From NCBI GenBank assembly GCA_027704905.1, contig CM051001.1, forward strand, positions 30,638,636 to 30,702,635: a DNA stretch of 64,000 nucleotides, given 5' to 3'. A program made the translations under genes and the position numbers. The notes under the pieces are model-generated. The model saw nothing but the letters and a program-made list of their open reading frames with translations, ran no database searches and was not told where the DNA came from. Positions 13,607-26,471 of this stretch are shown in pieces. The stretch is from Muraenolepis orangiensis (Eukaryota > Chordata > Actinopteri > Gadiformes > Muraenolepididae). The number at the start of each line of letters is the position of its first letter. The stretch's first letter is position 1.

Positions 13607-13726
13607 TCAGCAGAGGGCATCAGTGAGTAAGAACACTATCCACTACAAATTACATTTTGTCCGCAGAGGGCGTCAGTGAGTAGGAACCTATCCAATACAC
13701 ATTACCTTTTGTCAGCAGAGGGCGTC
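13607..13726 (+). promoter_or_regulatory. Three tandem CTCF-like sites
   Basis: Three copies of a 52-53 bp unit each carry a CTCF-like core: 13608-13621 (TCAGCAGAGGGCAT), 13661-13674 (CCGCAGAGGGCGT) and 13713-13726 (CAGCAGAGGGCGTC), all in the same orientation. They lie 2.6 kb after the alpha stop codon and 1.6 kb before the first gamma exon. In mammals the alpha enhancer HS5-1, with CTCF sites, lies in the equivalent interval. An enhancer or boundary role here is inferred. Confidence 0.5.
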
Positions 13727-13954
13727 AGTGAGTCATGATCTTATTGAAAGAGTTTGTATCGCTCTATAATATTGTCAGTGAACTTTTAAAGCTTTTTTTA
13801 TGACATGACAATACACAAACCACTATAACTGAACGCAATTGAAAATAATCTCAATGTCTTGAATGTGTCTCTTTTTTCCAGCGGTTGAATGACTGTGGAA
13901 TTATACACAAAGGCTTAATAGGATTTAAGGCCTATACCCATATTATATTATTAT

Positions 13955-14217
13955 ACTATATATATTGTGTATACATATATATACATATATATACATACAT
14001 ATATATATACATACATATATATATATATACATATATATACATATACATACATATACATATACATATATACATACATATACATATATACATATACATATAT
14101 ATATACATATACATATATACATATACATATACACATATATACATATATATACATATATATATGTATATATATATATACTATATACATATACATATACATA
14201 TATACATATATATATAC

Positions 14218-14248
<31 letters not shown>

Positions 14249-14290
14249 TACATATATATATACGTGTATATACGTGTATATATATTTATG
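13955..14290. repeat. (TA)n/(CATATA)n microsatellite
   Basis: About 335 bp of TATATACATA-type repeat. The many open frames of Tyr/Ile/His across it are artefacts. Confidence 0.92.
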
Positions 14291-14388
14291 TATGCCTATA
14301 ATTTGATGGTAAAACAATAATATTGTGAGGATCTATACTTGATTTGTTTTCATTCTTGTCACTATCCCTCGAGCCGGGTTGTGGCCTA

Positions 14389-14442
14389 ATCATGACTTGT
14401 AAAGCGCTTTGGATAAAAGCGCTATATAAAAGCTGGCATTAT
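14389..14442 (+). repeat. Truncated SINE 3' tail
   Basis: ACTTGTAAAGCGCTTTGG followed by AAAGCGCTATATAAAAG is the conserved fish SINE tail. The head and body are absent, as in a 5'-truncated insertion. Confidence 0.55.
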
Positions 14443-15110
14443 ATTACCGTGTCAATATATACATATATCAACTATGTTCTAATAAAAAAACTATGAAATA
14501 CATTTATTTAATAAAAAAAAGCTGGAATCAAACATATCCTATAGAAAACAAAATGTTTTTTTTTAGGCATGAACATTCAGTAACATCATTAAAATGGTAT
14601 TATTCTTAATCTGCAAATACATAACCAATTTGACTTATTGACCCTATATATGACTGAAGCTTGACTGATGTTTGAACAAACTCAAACATCAGTGGCGTGT
14701 CTATATGCTCCTTGCTCTGTCTTGTGCTTGGACTCAGCTGCACCGTCCTCCACTGCAGCCTTGAGTTCCATCAGGGTTGGCTGGAGCTGCATGGGAGGAC
14801 GCACCACACCTCTGGGAAGGGAATCACCATGCATGTATTGGCTTCTCTGCTGAAAGAGGAGGAAAACACATGAGCTGAAGGGAGCAGGAGGAGCAATCCC
14901 CTCCATGTCATCCAAGTCATTTCTTGGAACATACAAACTCCATTACATTAACAGGGAAGTCTAGTTGGTCTATCAACTCGATTTGAACGGCTTAGCTTTG
15001 AGAAGTACAGTGAAAACACAGCTCCTAGTGAGTGAACAGCTCCTTGAACCGAACCCATGTGTCAATTATCATGTGATCTCAGCTTTTCACTAGTTCTCGT
15101 GCAGGTTCAG

Positions 15111-15132
15111 TCACATGGTGTCACTGTACACC
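15111..15132 (+). promoter_or_regulatory. CSE-like promoter element of the 15323 exon
   Basis: A 22-bp element (TCACATGGTGTC..CTGT..) about 200 bp before the ATG at 15323. It matches an orphan element at 58309-58330 at 20 of 22 positions; there the centre reads CGCT, here CACT. Clustered protocadherin exons typically carry one conserved sequence element with a CGCT core at this distance. Confidence 0.55.
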
Positions 15133-15322
15133 ACAAATTCACACAGATCCTATTTTGAGGACACACCCATTAATACAGACAATGGAACCGAGTGCACATA
15201 ACAGAACGAGACTATATGTTCATGTTGGGGCAAAAAAACAAGCTTAATATACGGATACGGAGAGAGTTTGTGGTGCAATAAATACAACGGTTTTCGGAAA
15301 AACAAGTAAGCTTTTCGTAAGG

Positions 15323-17737
15323 ATGCAGAAGGGAACAACATCGCCAGCTTATTACTTCACTGTCTTTGTCTTGAGCGGAATATGGACCACTGCATTGGGT
15401 GTGACGAGGTATTCTATACCAGAGGAGAAGGAGCGAGGCTCGGTTGTGGCAAATATTGCGGCAGATCTGGGACTTGAAGCTGGAGGTCTGGCTCAACGTG
15501 AGGTAAAACTTGACATTTTTCACAATAAAAAATATTTAGATGTCAACAAAAACACCGGAGAGCTCTATATCATCGAGACAATGGACCGGGAATATCTGTG
15601 TCCAACTAAGACAACGACCACTTGTTTTCTGAAGATGGACGTGATAATAGAGAGTCCGTTACGCATTTTTAATATCGAGCTGGGTATCACAGACATCAAC
15701 GACAACGCACCCCATTTCAGACGGGACCGGATAGAGTTGGACGTGTCCGAGTCGGCCACACCGGGGGAGAGGTTCTCGCTGCCGAACGCCGTCGACCCAG
15801 ACGTAGGCATAAACACCATCAAGACGTACCGACTCAGCGTCAGTGAGCACTTCGCAATAGAAATACAAACGGGTAGTGACGGGACGAAATATGTTGACTT
15901 GGTGTTAACGAACGATTTGGACCGAGAGATGCGCGCCGTCCATAACCTCGTACTGACCGCGGTGGACGGCGGCGTGCCGGTACGCTCCGGCACCGCCAAC
16001 ATCATAGTGCGGGTGCAAGATACAAACGATAACGCCCCGCAATTCGACAAGCCGATTTATGAGATCAATATGACGGAAAATACTCCCATCGGCACGCGGG
16101 TGATTAAGTTAAACGCAACCGATATCGACGAGGGTCCGCACGCGGATATCGTTTACTCCTTTACCCTGTACACGTCGGAGAAAACACAAGATTTATTTTC
16201 TTTGAACCCGAGCACGGGGGAGATAACTGTGAAGGGTAATATCGATTATGAGGACGTGCAGGATAAGTTCTATGAGATGCACATTGAGGCCAAGGACAAG
16301 GCACCGCAGCCATTACAGGGGCAGTGCAAAGTGGTCGTCCACGTTACAGATATGAATGACAATCATCCCGAGATCAGCGTACAGTCGGTGAAGAACGCGA
16401 TCAGTGAGAACACACCGGTAGGCACGGTCGTTGCCCTTGTGGGGACAAGCGACAAGGACACTGGAGAGAATGGCAACGTAAGCATATCCATACGTCAACC
16501 AAATCTACCTTTCACGCTCAAGAAGTCGTCAGAAAGACCCGCCCATTACGAGCTCATAGTATCAGAACCACTGGATCGCGAAATTGTAGCCGAATATGAC
16601 GTCACGTTGATTGTAACGGATGCTGGGCTGCCCGCTTTATCTGACAATGAAACAATAGTGGTACATTTACTCGATATCAATGACAACGAGCCACGGTTCA
16701 CGCAGTCTTTTTACACTATACGCGTAATGGAGAATAACGCGCCTGGGTCGTTGTTAAGTTCACTCACTGCGTTTGACCCAGATCTCCATGAAAACCAGTA
16801 TCTAGTGTATTTTATCATAGAAAGGGAGATAGCCAACACCTCTATGTCCATGCTGTTCTCTATTAACCCAGAGGACGGTAAACTGTACGCTCTGAAGACT
16901 TTTGACTATGAGCTTGAAAAGGAGTTTGTTTTCCACATTGAGGCCAGAGACTCTGGGGTTCCTCCACTCAGCAGTAATGTTACTGTACACATCATTATTG
17001 TGGACCAGAATGACAACACTCCAGTCATAGTCTCTCCATGGCGCGCTCATGGTTCAGTAGTGGAGGAGAAGATCCCCAGATCAACGGATAAAGGCTCTCT
17101 GGTTTCCAAGGTGATCGCTATCGACGGTGACTCCGTGTTGAACTCCAGGATTACCTACCAGTTTCTACAGGTGACGGACACCACCTTGTTCAGTCTGGAC
17201 CAATACAACGGAGAGATCCGGACGATGAGAATGTTCAGTTACAGAGATCCCCGTCTCCAACGTCTTGTTGTGGTGGCCAAGGACAACGGAGAGCCTGCTC
17301 TCTCTGCTACAGTTACCATCAAGCTGTCCACAGTGGAGACGGCGGTTAAGTCCTACTCTGACATGAGCGAAGTGCCCCTAGAGTACGACATCTTCTCAGA
17401 CCTAAATCTGTATTTGGTCATCGGCCTGGGCTCCGTGTCCTTTCTCTTGCTGATCACCATATTGGTCACCATCGTTCTCAAGTGTCAGAAATCCAAGTCG
17501 GGCATAGCCGCTCCTCCCTGCAGGAACAGTGTGCTCAGTGAGAGGAACTCTACCATCGCAGATTCCACTCTGGTGTCCAACGACGCCTACTGGTACAGTC
17601 TGTTTCTAGCGGAGACCAGGAAAGGAAAGCTGGTGGTTAGACAGCCTGCACCAAAGGGCTCCAGGTACATAGTGTCCAGTTTACCACGGAGCACTGGACT
17701 CACCATGACTAGCGACTCAGCCCCCTCCACTCTGCAG
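15323..17737 (+). CDS. pcdhg: Protocadherin gamma variable exon (gamma-a-like), first of the cluster
   Basis: A 805-codon exon ending CTGCAG|GTGAGG in phase 0. Residues 1-27 are a signal peptide (mature VTRYSIPEE). Six EC repeats follow with DINDN, DTNDN, DMNDN, DINDN and DQNDN linkers. The EC1 disulfide loop is CX7C, longer than the usual CX5C. The membrane segment (LYLVIGLGSVSFLLLITILV) precedes a tail with DAYWYSLFLAETRKGKLVV and TSDSAPSTLQ. EC1-EC4 are clearly diverged from the exons downstream and more GC-rich, whereas from about 16765 onward the sequence is almost identical to them. If the donor is not used the frame stays open for 20 codons to a stop at 17798. The gamma-a assignment rests on the tail motif and position; EC1-EC4 set its recognition specificity. 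Confidence 0.9.
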
Positions 17738-19334
17738 GTGAGGACTACATCAAACAATAACTTTTGTTATGTGATGAGTTACAACATATTTTGGTAGCTC
17801 TGTAAACCATTCAATGTCATGCATTTCTTTTTTGAAGCTCATCTATTTAATTGTATTGCATTTATGCATCATAATGGTTTTTGTGCAGAAACAATGTTCT
17901 TATTTTGTTTTATACTAAATCATTGAGACTGAAAAAATAAATTAATACGGCTGTCAAACGATTCAAAAAATCATATTAATTACATACTTTTGGATGAATT
18001 AATCGAAATTAATCGCAAATCAAAAACTTATCAAAATATTGGCTGTGAGAAATATTTCAATGTAAATGGATTTTGCTCGATGAGTGAATCAATGCATATA
18101 CATTATACAGTTAAATTATAAGGTCAACATCTCCTTTATTTCCCAAACATTGTCGTTTATTTATCATCAGGCCACAATTGTAACCACACAATGAGGCTTG
18201 TATTCCATTTGATCTCATTTCCTCTTATGTTTCCAATACGCATGACAGAATAAACAACAACCAAGCAAACATTTCTTGGCAACATTGGCCATAACAGTTT
18301 GATTCATCAACATGAACATGAACAGTAATGGACTCATTATCCTAACAATTGGCTGAGACAAATTATAGCTTGTTTACATTCTCAGAGCTCAAGACTGCTT
18401 TCTTCTTTTGAGCTATAGTATTAGTTCTTCTTTTGATAGTAGGCATTAAGTTCTACTTTATAGTAAAGCTGTTTTATTTAGGACATCATTGTATTTCCCG
18501 ATTGCGGCTTATACCTACGTTGTGTCACAGGACGAAATCCGCTGTACTCATGGCAACGAAATTGACTTGCAGTCCATTCATTTTAGCTATTGAGTAGTTT
18601 GATTTGTCACAGGTCAGTTAGTGTCTAAGCGCCTGTGGTTTTAAAGAATACAAGAACTGAAACACGAAGCTGTTCAGTATTGTCTGTTATGATGTACATA
18701 TTTTGATAGCTCCGTAAACCAGTCGATGTCATGCATTTATTTTTTGAAGCTCGTCTATTTTCATTGATTGCATTGATACATCATAATGGCATTTGTGAAG
18801 AAACAACCTATTTTGTTTTAACTAAATCATTGCCACTAAAGGAAACAACTACTTACATGTGGCCTAATGAGGTGATGGTAACTTATTTAAAAGTTATCAC
18901 CACCTAATGTGTTTAATAGGTTAAACAAATGTTACAATTATGTATAAAAAATACATTTAAAGGATTGGGCTTCATTTGAATAGATAAGCAAGTGGGATTT
19001 TAAAACGAAGTGAGGTTTAGATGAATACAAGAACGGAAATCCGCTTGTCAGTATTGTCTGTTATGATGTACATGCCTGTGCTCTGCGCATAGAGTCGCTG
19101 TTCTCCATTTGAACGTCTTATGACGTCACAGTCAACGCTACATTTCCTCAGAGTTGACGCCACGAGCTGCGCGAGTGAACAGCTCCCGGTGCTGACATTG
19201 TGCTGTCGAACATTTCCGTCTTTTTTGCAAAATCTTGGACTTAGATTGGAGGATTAATACGTTGTATCAACGAGGACATCGCGACTATGAGCTGATGTAC
19301 AAAGCTTATAGGAGACAAGCAGGTTCCTAAAACA
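17738..19334. other. Intergenic unit 1 of the A-type tandem family
   Basis: About 1.6 kb that is repeated, with small indels, at 21735-23349, 28876-30483 and 32886-34498, and partly after 40805. Each copy contains two related stretches of about 150 bp (here around 17775-17940 and 18695-18850). It ends with the promoter of A1. No gene is visible. Confidence 0.8.
19081..19190 (+). promoter_or_regulatory. Promoter element of A1 (CSE-like CGCT plus CRE)
   Basis: GAGTCGCTGTTCTCC with CGCT at 19096-19099, 239 bp before the ATG. The palindromic cAMP-response element TGACGTCA is at 19121-19128, and GAGTGAACAGCTC at 19173-19185. Position and sequence are the same in A2-A4. CSE identity is inferred from the CGCT core and the distance. 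Confidence 0.65.
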
Positions 19335-21734
19335 ATGGAGGCGAAATGTCATGTGAAGAGCTGGACGCGGTATGTGTTGATATATATTGTATTTGCTTCT
19401 ATGACAGCAGTAGATTCAGTGACGCATTATTCAATACCCGAGGAGATGGAGGAAGGCTCAGTTGTCGCTAATTTAGCGACTGAACTGGGCCTAGACGTTA
19501 AGATGCTTTCCAAACGGATGATCCGACTCGAAGTCGTAGCGAACAGGAAATATCTGGACGTGAACAAAGAAACGGGAGATCTGTACATCGTGGAGAGGAT
19601 TGACCGAGAATATCTTTGCACAACGAAGACATCGTGCTTTTTAAAATTGGAGGCAATTGTTGAAAACCCAAAACGTATATTCTTTATTGAAGTAGAGATA
19701 ATTGATATAAATGACAACACCCCACATTTCAGGAAGGACACGAATGAATTCGATATTTCAGAGGCAACTCAGGCAGGCGAACGGTTCTCTGTTAATAACG
19801 CAGTTGATCCGGATGTGGGTTCAAACTCTGTGAAAACATATCATTTGAGCAAGAGTGAGCATTTCGACATCGAAATTCAAACGGGGAGAGATGGCTCGAA
19901 GTTTGCCGACCTAATTCTGAAACAAGAGCTAGACCGTGAAAAGCAGGCAGTTCATAATCTGATTCTCACCGCTGTAGATGGCGGCACACCGTCACGCACC
20001 GGCACAGCCAGCATTACCGTGCGGGTGTTAGACACTAATGACAACGCCCCACGGTTTGACAACGAGCACTATAGAGTTAACATCATAGAAAACTCTCCGA
20101 TTGGAAGCCTGGTGCTTCGTCTGAATGCAACAGACTTAGATGATGGATCTAATGCAGAAATCGCATATATGTATAGTTTGTATACTCCAGAAATGACCCA
20201 AAATACATTCAATCTAAACTCCCGCACGGGTGAGATAACAGTCAAAGGAGTACTGAACTATGAGGATTTTAATATTTATGACATGGAAGTGATAGCAACG
20301 GATAAAGGTGTGCCGGCCTTATCGTGGAAGTGCAACGTAACTGTTGTAGTGGAGGACATGAACGACAACCATCCTGAGATTTCAATCAAGTCATTTCAAA
20401 GTCCTGTCAAAGAAAACATAGAAGTAGACACAGTAATAGCTGTGGTGAGTGTTAGTGATAAAGACTCAGGGGACAATGGAGTAGTTCACATCAGTATTCC
20501 TGAAAATATGCCTTTCAAATTAAGGGAAACTTCTGATCATTATTTTGAGCTTGTTGTTTCAGAACCTTTAGACCGTGAGAAGGTTCCAGAATATGACATC
20601 ACGTTTACAGTGACAGACAGAGGTTCTCCACCGTTATCTGATAATGAAACCATGACTTTAGAGCTACTGGATGTTAATGATAACGTTCCAACATTCCCTC
20701 AGTCTTTCTACACTATACGTGTAATGGAGAATAATGCTCCAGGAGCCTTGCTAGACTCTCTCACTGCGTTTGACCCAGATCTCCATGAAAACCAGTATCT
20801 AGTGTATTTCATCATAGAAAGGGAGATAGCCAACACCTCCATGTCCATGCTGTTCTCTATTAACCCAGAGAACGGTAAACTGTACGCTCTGAAGACTTTT
20901 GACTATGAGCTTGAAAAGGAGTTTGTTTTCCACATTGAGGCCAGAGACTCTGGGGTTCCTCCACTCAGCAGTAATGTTACTGTACACATCATTATTGTGG
21001 ACCAGAATGACAACACTCCAGTCATAGTCTCTCCATGGCGCGCTCATGGTTCAGTGGTGGAGGAGAAGATCCCCAGATCAACGGATAAAGGCTCTATGGT
21101 TTCCAAGGTGATCGCTATCGACGGTGACTCCGTGTTGAACTCCAGGATTACCTACCAGTTTCTACAGGTGACGGACGCCACCTTGTTCAGTCTGGACCAA
21201 TACAACGGAGAGATCCGGACGATGAGAATGTTCAGTTACAGAGATCCCCGTCTCCAACGTCTTGTTGTGGTGGCCAAGGACAACGGAGAGCCTGCTCTCT
21301 CTGCTACAGTTACCATCAAGCTGTCCACAGTGGAGACGGCGGTTAAGTCCTACTCTGACATGAGCGAAGTGCCCCTAGAGTACGACATCTTCTCAGACCT
21401 AAATCTGTATTTGGTCATCGGCCTAGGCTCCGTGTCCTTTCTCTTGCTGATCACCATATTGGTCACCATCGTTCTCAAGTGTCAGAAATCCAAGTCGGGC
21501 ATAGCCGCTCCTCCCTGCAGGAACAGTGTGCTCAGTGAGAGGAACTCTACCATCGCAGATTCCACTCTGGTGTCCAACGACGCCTACTGGTACAGTCTGT
21601 TTCTAGCGGAGACCAGGAAAGGAAAGCTGGTGGTTAGACAGCCTGCACCAAAGGGCTCCAGGTACATAGTGTCCAGTTTACCACGGAGCACTGGACTCAC
21701 CATGACTAGCGACTCAGCCCCCTCCACTCTGCAG
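19335..21734 (+). CDS. pcdhg: Protocadherin gamma variable exon A1 (gamma-a-like)
   Basis: An intact 800-codon exon with signal peptide about 1-28 (mature VTHYSIPEE), six EC repeats, membrane segment about 690-714 and the shared gamma tail ending TSDSAPSTLQ|GTGAGG. EC1 has a CX5C loop. Linkers are DINDN, DTNDN, DMNDN, DVNDN and DQNDN. It is nearly identical to A2-A4 throughout; visible differences cluster at the EC1/EC2 border (FRKDTNEFDISE, LSKSEHF). Read-through of the donor would stop at 21776. It is the left member of an 11.15-kb segmental duplication; its partner is A3. Confidence 0.92.
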
Positions 21735-23349
21735 GTGAGGACTACATCAAACAATAACTTGTGTTATTCTGATTAGTTACAACATATTTTGGTAGCTCTC
21801 TAAACCATTCAATGTCATGCATTTCTTTTTTGAAGCTCATCTATTTAATTTGATTGCATTTATGCATCATAATGTTTTTTGTGCAGAAACACTGTTCTTC
21901 TTTTGTTTTATACTAAATCATTGACACTAAAGGAAACAATGAATTAATACGGCTGTTTAACAAATTAAAAAATCGTAATAATTACATGCTTTTGGAAGAA
22001 TTAATCTAAATTAATCGCAAATCAAAAACTTATCAATATTGGCTGTGAGAAATATTTCAATGTAAATGGATTTAGCTAGATGAGTGAATCAATGAATATA
22101 CATTATACAGTTAAATTATAAGGTCAACATCTCTTTTATTTCCCGCACATTGTCGTTTATTTATCATCAGGCCACAATTGTAACCACACAATGAGGCTTG
22201 TATTCCATTTGATCTCATTTCCTCTTGTTTCCAATATCTTTATAACAGAATAAACACCAAACAAGCAAACATTTCTGTGGCAACATTGGCCATAACAGTT
22301 TGATTCATCAACATGAACATGAACAGTAATGGACTCATTATCCTAACAATTGGCTCAGACAAATTATAGCTTGTTTACATTCTCAGAGCTCAAGACTGCT
22401 TTCTTCTTTTGAGCTATAGTAAAGTTATTCTTTTGATAGTAGGCATTAAGTTCTTTTTTTGAACTATAGTAAAGCTGTTTGATTTAGGACATCATTGTAT
22501 TTCCCGATTGCGGCTTATACCTACGTAGCGTCACAGGACGCAATCCGCTGTACTTATGGCAACGAAAATGACGTGCAGTCCATCCATTTTAGCTATTGAG
22601 TAGTTTGATTTGTCACAGGTAGACTGACTCAGTTAGTGTCTGAGCGCCTGTGGTTTTAAAGAATACAAGAACTGAAACACGAAGCTGTTCAGTATTGTCT
22701 GTTATGATGTACATATTTTGATAGCTCCGTAAACCAGTTAATGTCATGCATTTATTTTTTGAAGCTCGTCTATTTTCATTCATTGCATTTATACATCATA
22801 ATGGCATTTGTGAAGAAACAACCTGTTTTGTTTTAACTAAATCATTGCCACTGAAGGAAACAACTAATTACATGTGGCCTAATGAGGTGATGGTAACTTA
22901 TTTAAAAGTTATCACCACCTAATGTGTTTAATAGGTTAAACAAATGTTACAAATATGTATAACAAATACATTTAAACAATTGGGCTTCATTTGAATAGAT
23001 AAGCAAGTGGGATTTTAAAACGAAGTGAGGTTTAGATGTATACAAGAACGGAAATACGCTTGTCAGTATTGTCTGTTATGATGTACATGCCTGAGCTCTG
23101 CGCATAGAGTCGCTGTTCTCCATTTGAACGTCTTATGACGTCACAGTCACCGCTACATTTCCTTAGAGTTGACGCCACGAGCTGAGCGAGTGAACAGCTC
23201 CCGGTGCTGACATTGTGCTGTCGAATATGTCCGTCTTTTTTGCAAAATCTTGGACTTAGATTGGAGGATTAATACGTTGTATCATCGAGGACATCGCGAC
23301 TATGAGCTGATGTACAAAGGTTATAGGAGACAAGCAGGTTCCTAAAACA
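21735..23349. other. Intergenic unit 2
   Basis: Near-copy of 17738-19334, ending with the A2 promoter. No gene is visible. Confidence 0.8.
23096..23205 (+). promoter_or_regulatory. Promoter element of A2 (CSE-like CGCT plus CRE)
   Basis: CGCT at 23111-23114, 239 bp before the ATG, and TGACGTCA at 23136-23143; same layout as A1. Confidence 0.65.
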
Positions 23350-25753
23350 ATGGAGGCGAAATGTCATGTGAAGAGCTGGACGCGGTATGTGTTGATATAT
23401 ATTTTATTTGCTTCTATGACAGCAGTAGATTCAGTGACGCATTATTCAATACCCGAGGAGATGGAGGAAGGCTCAGTTGTCGCTAATTTAGCGACTGAAC
23501 TGGGCCTAGACGTTAAGATGCTTTCCAAACGGATGATCCGACTCGAAGTCGTAGCGAACAGGAAATATCTGGACGTGAACAAAGAAACAGGAGATCTGTA
23601 CATCGTGGAGAGGATTGACCGAGAATATCTTTGCACATCAAAAACATCAACATCATGTTTCCTAAAATTAGAAGCCATTGTTGAAAACCCACAGCGTATA
23701 TTCTTCATTGAAGTAGAAGTAATGGATATCAATGATAACACCCCTCATTTTAGGAGAGATGCTAATTATTTAGATATCTCAGAGGCAACTCAGGCAGGCG
23801 AACGGTTCTCTGTGAATAACGCAGTTGATCCGGATGTGGGTTCGAACTCTGTGAAAACATATCATTTGAGTGCTAGTGAGCATTTCGACATCGAAATTCA
23901 AACGGGGAGAGATGGTTCGAAGTTTGCCGACATAATTCTGAAACAAGAGCTAGACCGTGAAAAGCAGGCAGTTCATAATCTGATTCTCACCGCTGTAGAT
24001 GGCGGCACACCGTCACGCACCGGCACAGCCAGCATTACCGTGCGGGTGTTAGACACTAATGACAACGCCCCACGGTTTGACAACGAGCACTATAGAGTTA
24101 ACATCATAGAAAACTCTCCGATTGGAAGCCTGGTGCTTCGTCTGAATGCAACAGACTTAGATGATGGATCTAATGCAGAAATCGCATATATGTATAGTTT
24201 GTATACTCCAGAAATGACCCAAAACACATTCAATCTAAACTCCCGCACGGGTGAGATCACAGTCAAAGGAGTTCTGAACTTTGAGGATTTTAATATTTAT
24301 GACATGGAAGTGATAGCAACGGATAAAGGTGTGCCGGCCTTATCGTGGAAGTGCAACGTAACTGTTGTAGTGGAGGACATGAACGACAACCATCCTGAGA
24401 TTTCAATCAAGTCATTTCAAAGTCCTGTCAAAGAAAACATAGAAGTAGACAGTAATAGCTGTGGTGAGTGTTAGTGATAAAGACTCAGGGGACAATGGAG
24501 TAGTTCACATCAGTATTCCTGAAAATATGCCTTTCAAATTAAGGGAAACTTCTGATCATTATTTTGAGCTTGTTGTTTCAGAACCTTTAGACCGGGAGAA
24601 GGTTCCAGAATATGACATCACGTTTACAGTGACAGACAGAGGTTCTCCACCGTTATCTGATAATGAAACCATGACTTTAGAGCTACTGGATGTTAATGAT
24701 AACGTTCCAACATTCCCTCAGTCTTTCTACACTATACGTGTAATGGAGAATAATGCTCCAGGAGCCTTGCTAGACTCTCTCACTGCGTTTGACCCAGATC
24801 TCCATGAAAACCAGTATCTAGTGTATTTCATCATAGAAAGGGAGATAGCCAACACCTCCATGTCCATGCTGTTCTCTATTAACCCAGAGAACGGTAAACT
24901 GTACGCTCTGAAGACTTTTGACTATGAGCTTGAAAAGGAGTTTGTTTTCCACATTGAGGCCAGAGACTCTGGGGTTCCTCCACTCAGCAGTAATGTTACT
25001 GTACACATCATTATTGTGGACCAGAATGACAACACTCCAGTCATAGTCTCTCCATGGCGCGCTCATGGTTCAGTGGTGGAGGAGAAGATCCCCAGATCAA
25101 CGGATAAAGGCTCTATGGTTTCCAAGGTGATCGCTATCGACGGTGACTCCGTGTTGAACTCCAGGATTACCTACCAGTTTCTACAGGTGACGGACGCCAC
25201 CTTGTTCAGTCTGGACCAATACAACGGAGAGATCCGGACGATGAGAATGTTCAGTTACAGAGATCCCCGTCTCCAACGTCTTGTTGTGGTGGCCAAGGAC
25301 AACGGAGAGCCTGCTCTCTCTGCTACAGTTACCATCAAGCTGTCCACAGTGGAGACGGCGGTTAAGTCCTACTCTGACATGAGCGAAGTGCCCCTAGAGT
25401 ACGACATCTTCTCAGACCTAAATCTGTATTTGGTCATCGGCCTGGGCTCCGTGTCCTTTCTCTTGCTGATCACCATATTGGTCACCATCGTTCTCAAGTG
25501 TCAGAAATCCAAGTCGGGCATAGCCGCTCCTCCCTGTAGGAACAGTGTGCTCAGTGAGAGGAACTCTACCATCGCAGATTCCACTCTGGTGTCCAACGAC
25601 GCCTACTGGTACAGTCTGTTTCTAGCGGAGACCAGGAAAGGAAAGCTGGTGGTTAGACAGCCTGCACCAAAGGGCTCCAGGTACATAGTGTCCAGTTTAC
25701 CACGGAGCACTGGACTCACCATGACTAGCGACTCAGCACCCTCCACTCTGCAG
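23350..25753 (+). CDS. pcdhg: Protocadherin gamma variable exon A2, frameshifted
   Basis: Same architecture as A1, with a CX7C loop in EC1 (two more residues) and FRRDANYLDISE / LSASEHF at the EC1/EC2 border. At 24450/24451 the dinucleotide AC is missing relative to A1, A3, A4 and B1 (ACAC becomes AC). The frame then hits TAG at 24472-24474, in early EC4. The remaining frame (from about 24461) is intact to the CTGCAG|GTGAGG donor. One 2-bp lesson in an otherwise perfect exon could be a true null allele or a contraction error in a dinucleotide. As it stands it would give a secreted EC1-EC3 fragment or a decayed transcript. Confidence 0.85.
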
Positions 25754-26471
25754 GTGAGGACTACATCAAACATGCTTTGTGTTATTCTGATTAATTGTAA
25801 TATATAAGCTATTAGTTCTCTTCACTATGAAACGTTTTTGCTCTTGATGTTGAGACTTTTCTTGGATTGTGTATCCTCAGAGAATACAAGTGCACATGCA
25901 ATATGTAACATACGTGTTATTGTAACTAAATGACTATTGAAACAACTCAGTCAATCATCATAAACCCAATTTGCAACAATATGGATCAACAAAAGGGTAC
26001 ACTGCCATTGTTACTCATTCTTCATTGATGAGAGTATTGTACTTGTCAGTCTGGTTAGATATGAGGCTGTTTGGTAGAGTTGGTTGAATGGACTTGTCAC
26101 AAATTACTAGCACATCTATCTTTCTTTCATTTTCAAATGTGAATTTAGTGAGGAATTGCAAATTATATTTGCAGTAACTTTCTTTTGGGTGCGTATGCAT
26201 GTTCTGTGCGTACAGAGTCGCTGTTTACCACTTTTACACGCATCATGACGTCACAGTCCCCACGACATCTCCTCTGAGTTAAAGCCACGAGCTGGGCGAG
26301 TGAACAGCTCTCGGTGCTGACATTGGGATGTCCACTATTGTGCTCTCTTTTGCAGGAATATCTGGTATTGCGACTTCAAACATGTTTGATTTGTGAGATA
26401 TTTGACCGAAGCAGACTTTGTTAGCATTAATATAAAGCATATTCACTAGAGAAACGACAGAGCCTATAGCG
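25754..26471. other. Short spacer with B-type promoter
   Basis: A spacer unlike the A-type ones. It is repeated before B2 at 36899-37616. No gene; it carries the B1 promoter. Confidence 0.8.
26205..26320 (+). promoter_or_regulatory. Promoter element of B1 (CSE-like CGCT plus CRE)
   Basis: CAGAGTCGCTGTTTACC with CGCT at 26219-26222, 253 bp before the ATG; TGACGTCA at 26246-26253; then GAGTGAACAGCTC as in the A promoters. Confidence 0.65.

Noticed and set aside
13885..14320. Tyr/Ile/His-rich frames on both strands, also at 12702-13367 and 58439-58837
   Set aside because: Translations of TA, CATA or TAA repeats.
20799..21047. 82-codon antisense frame (MSAPWRDYDWS...) present opposite every gamma-a-like exon, also at 16802, 24818, 27940, 31950, 35963, 39869, 44351 and 50811
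   Set aside because: It lies entirely opposite EC5/EC6 of the homogenised block; its repetition simply follows the sense conservation. No domain and no independent signal.
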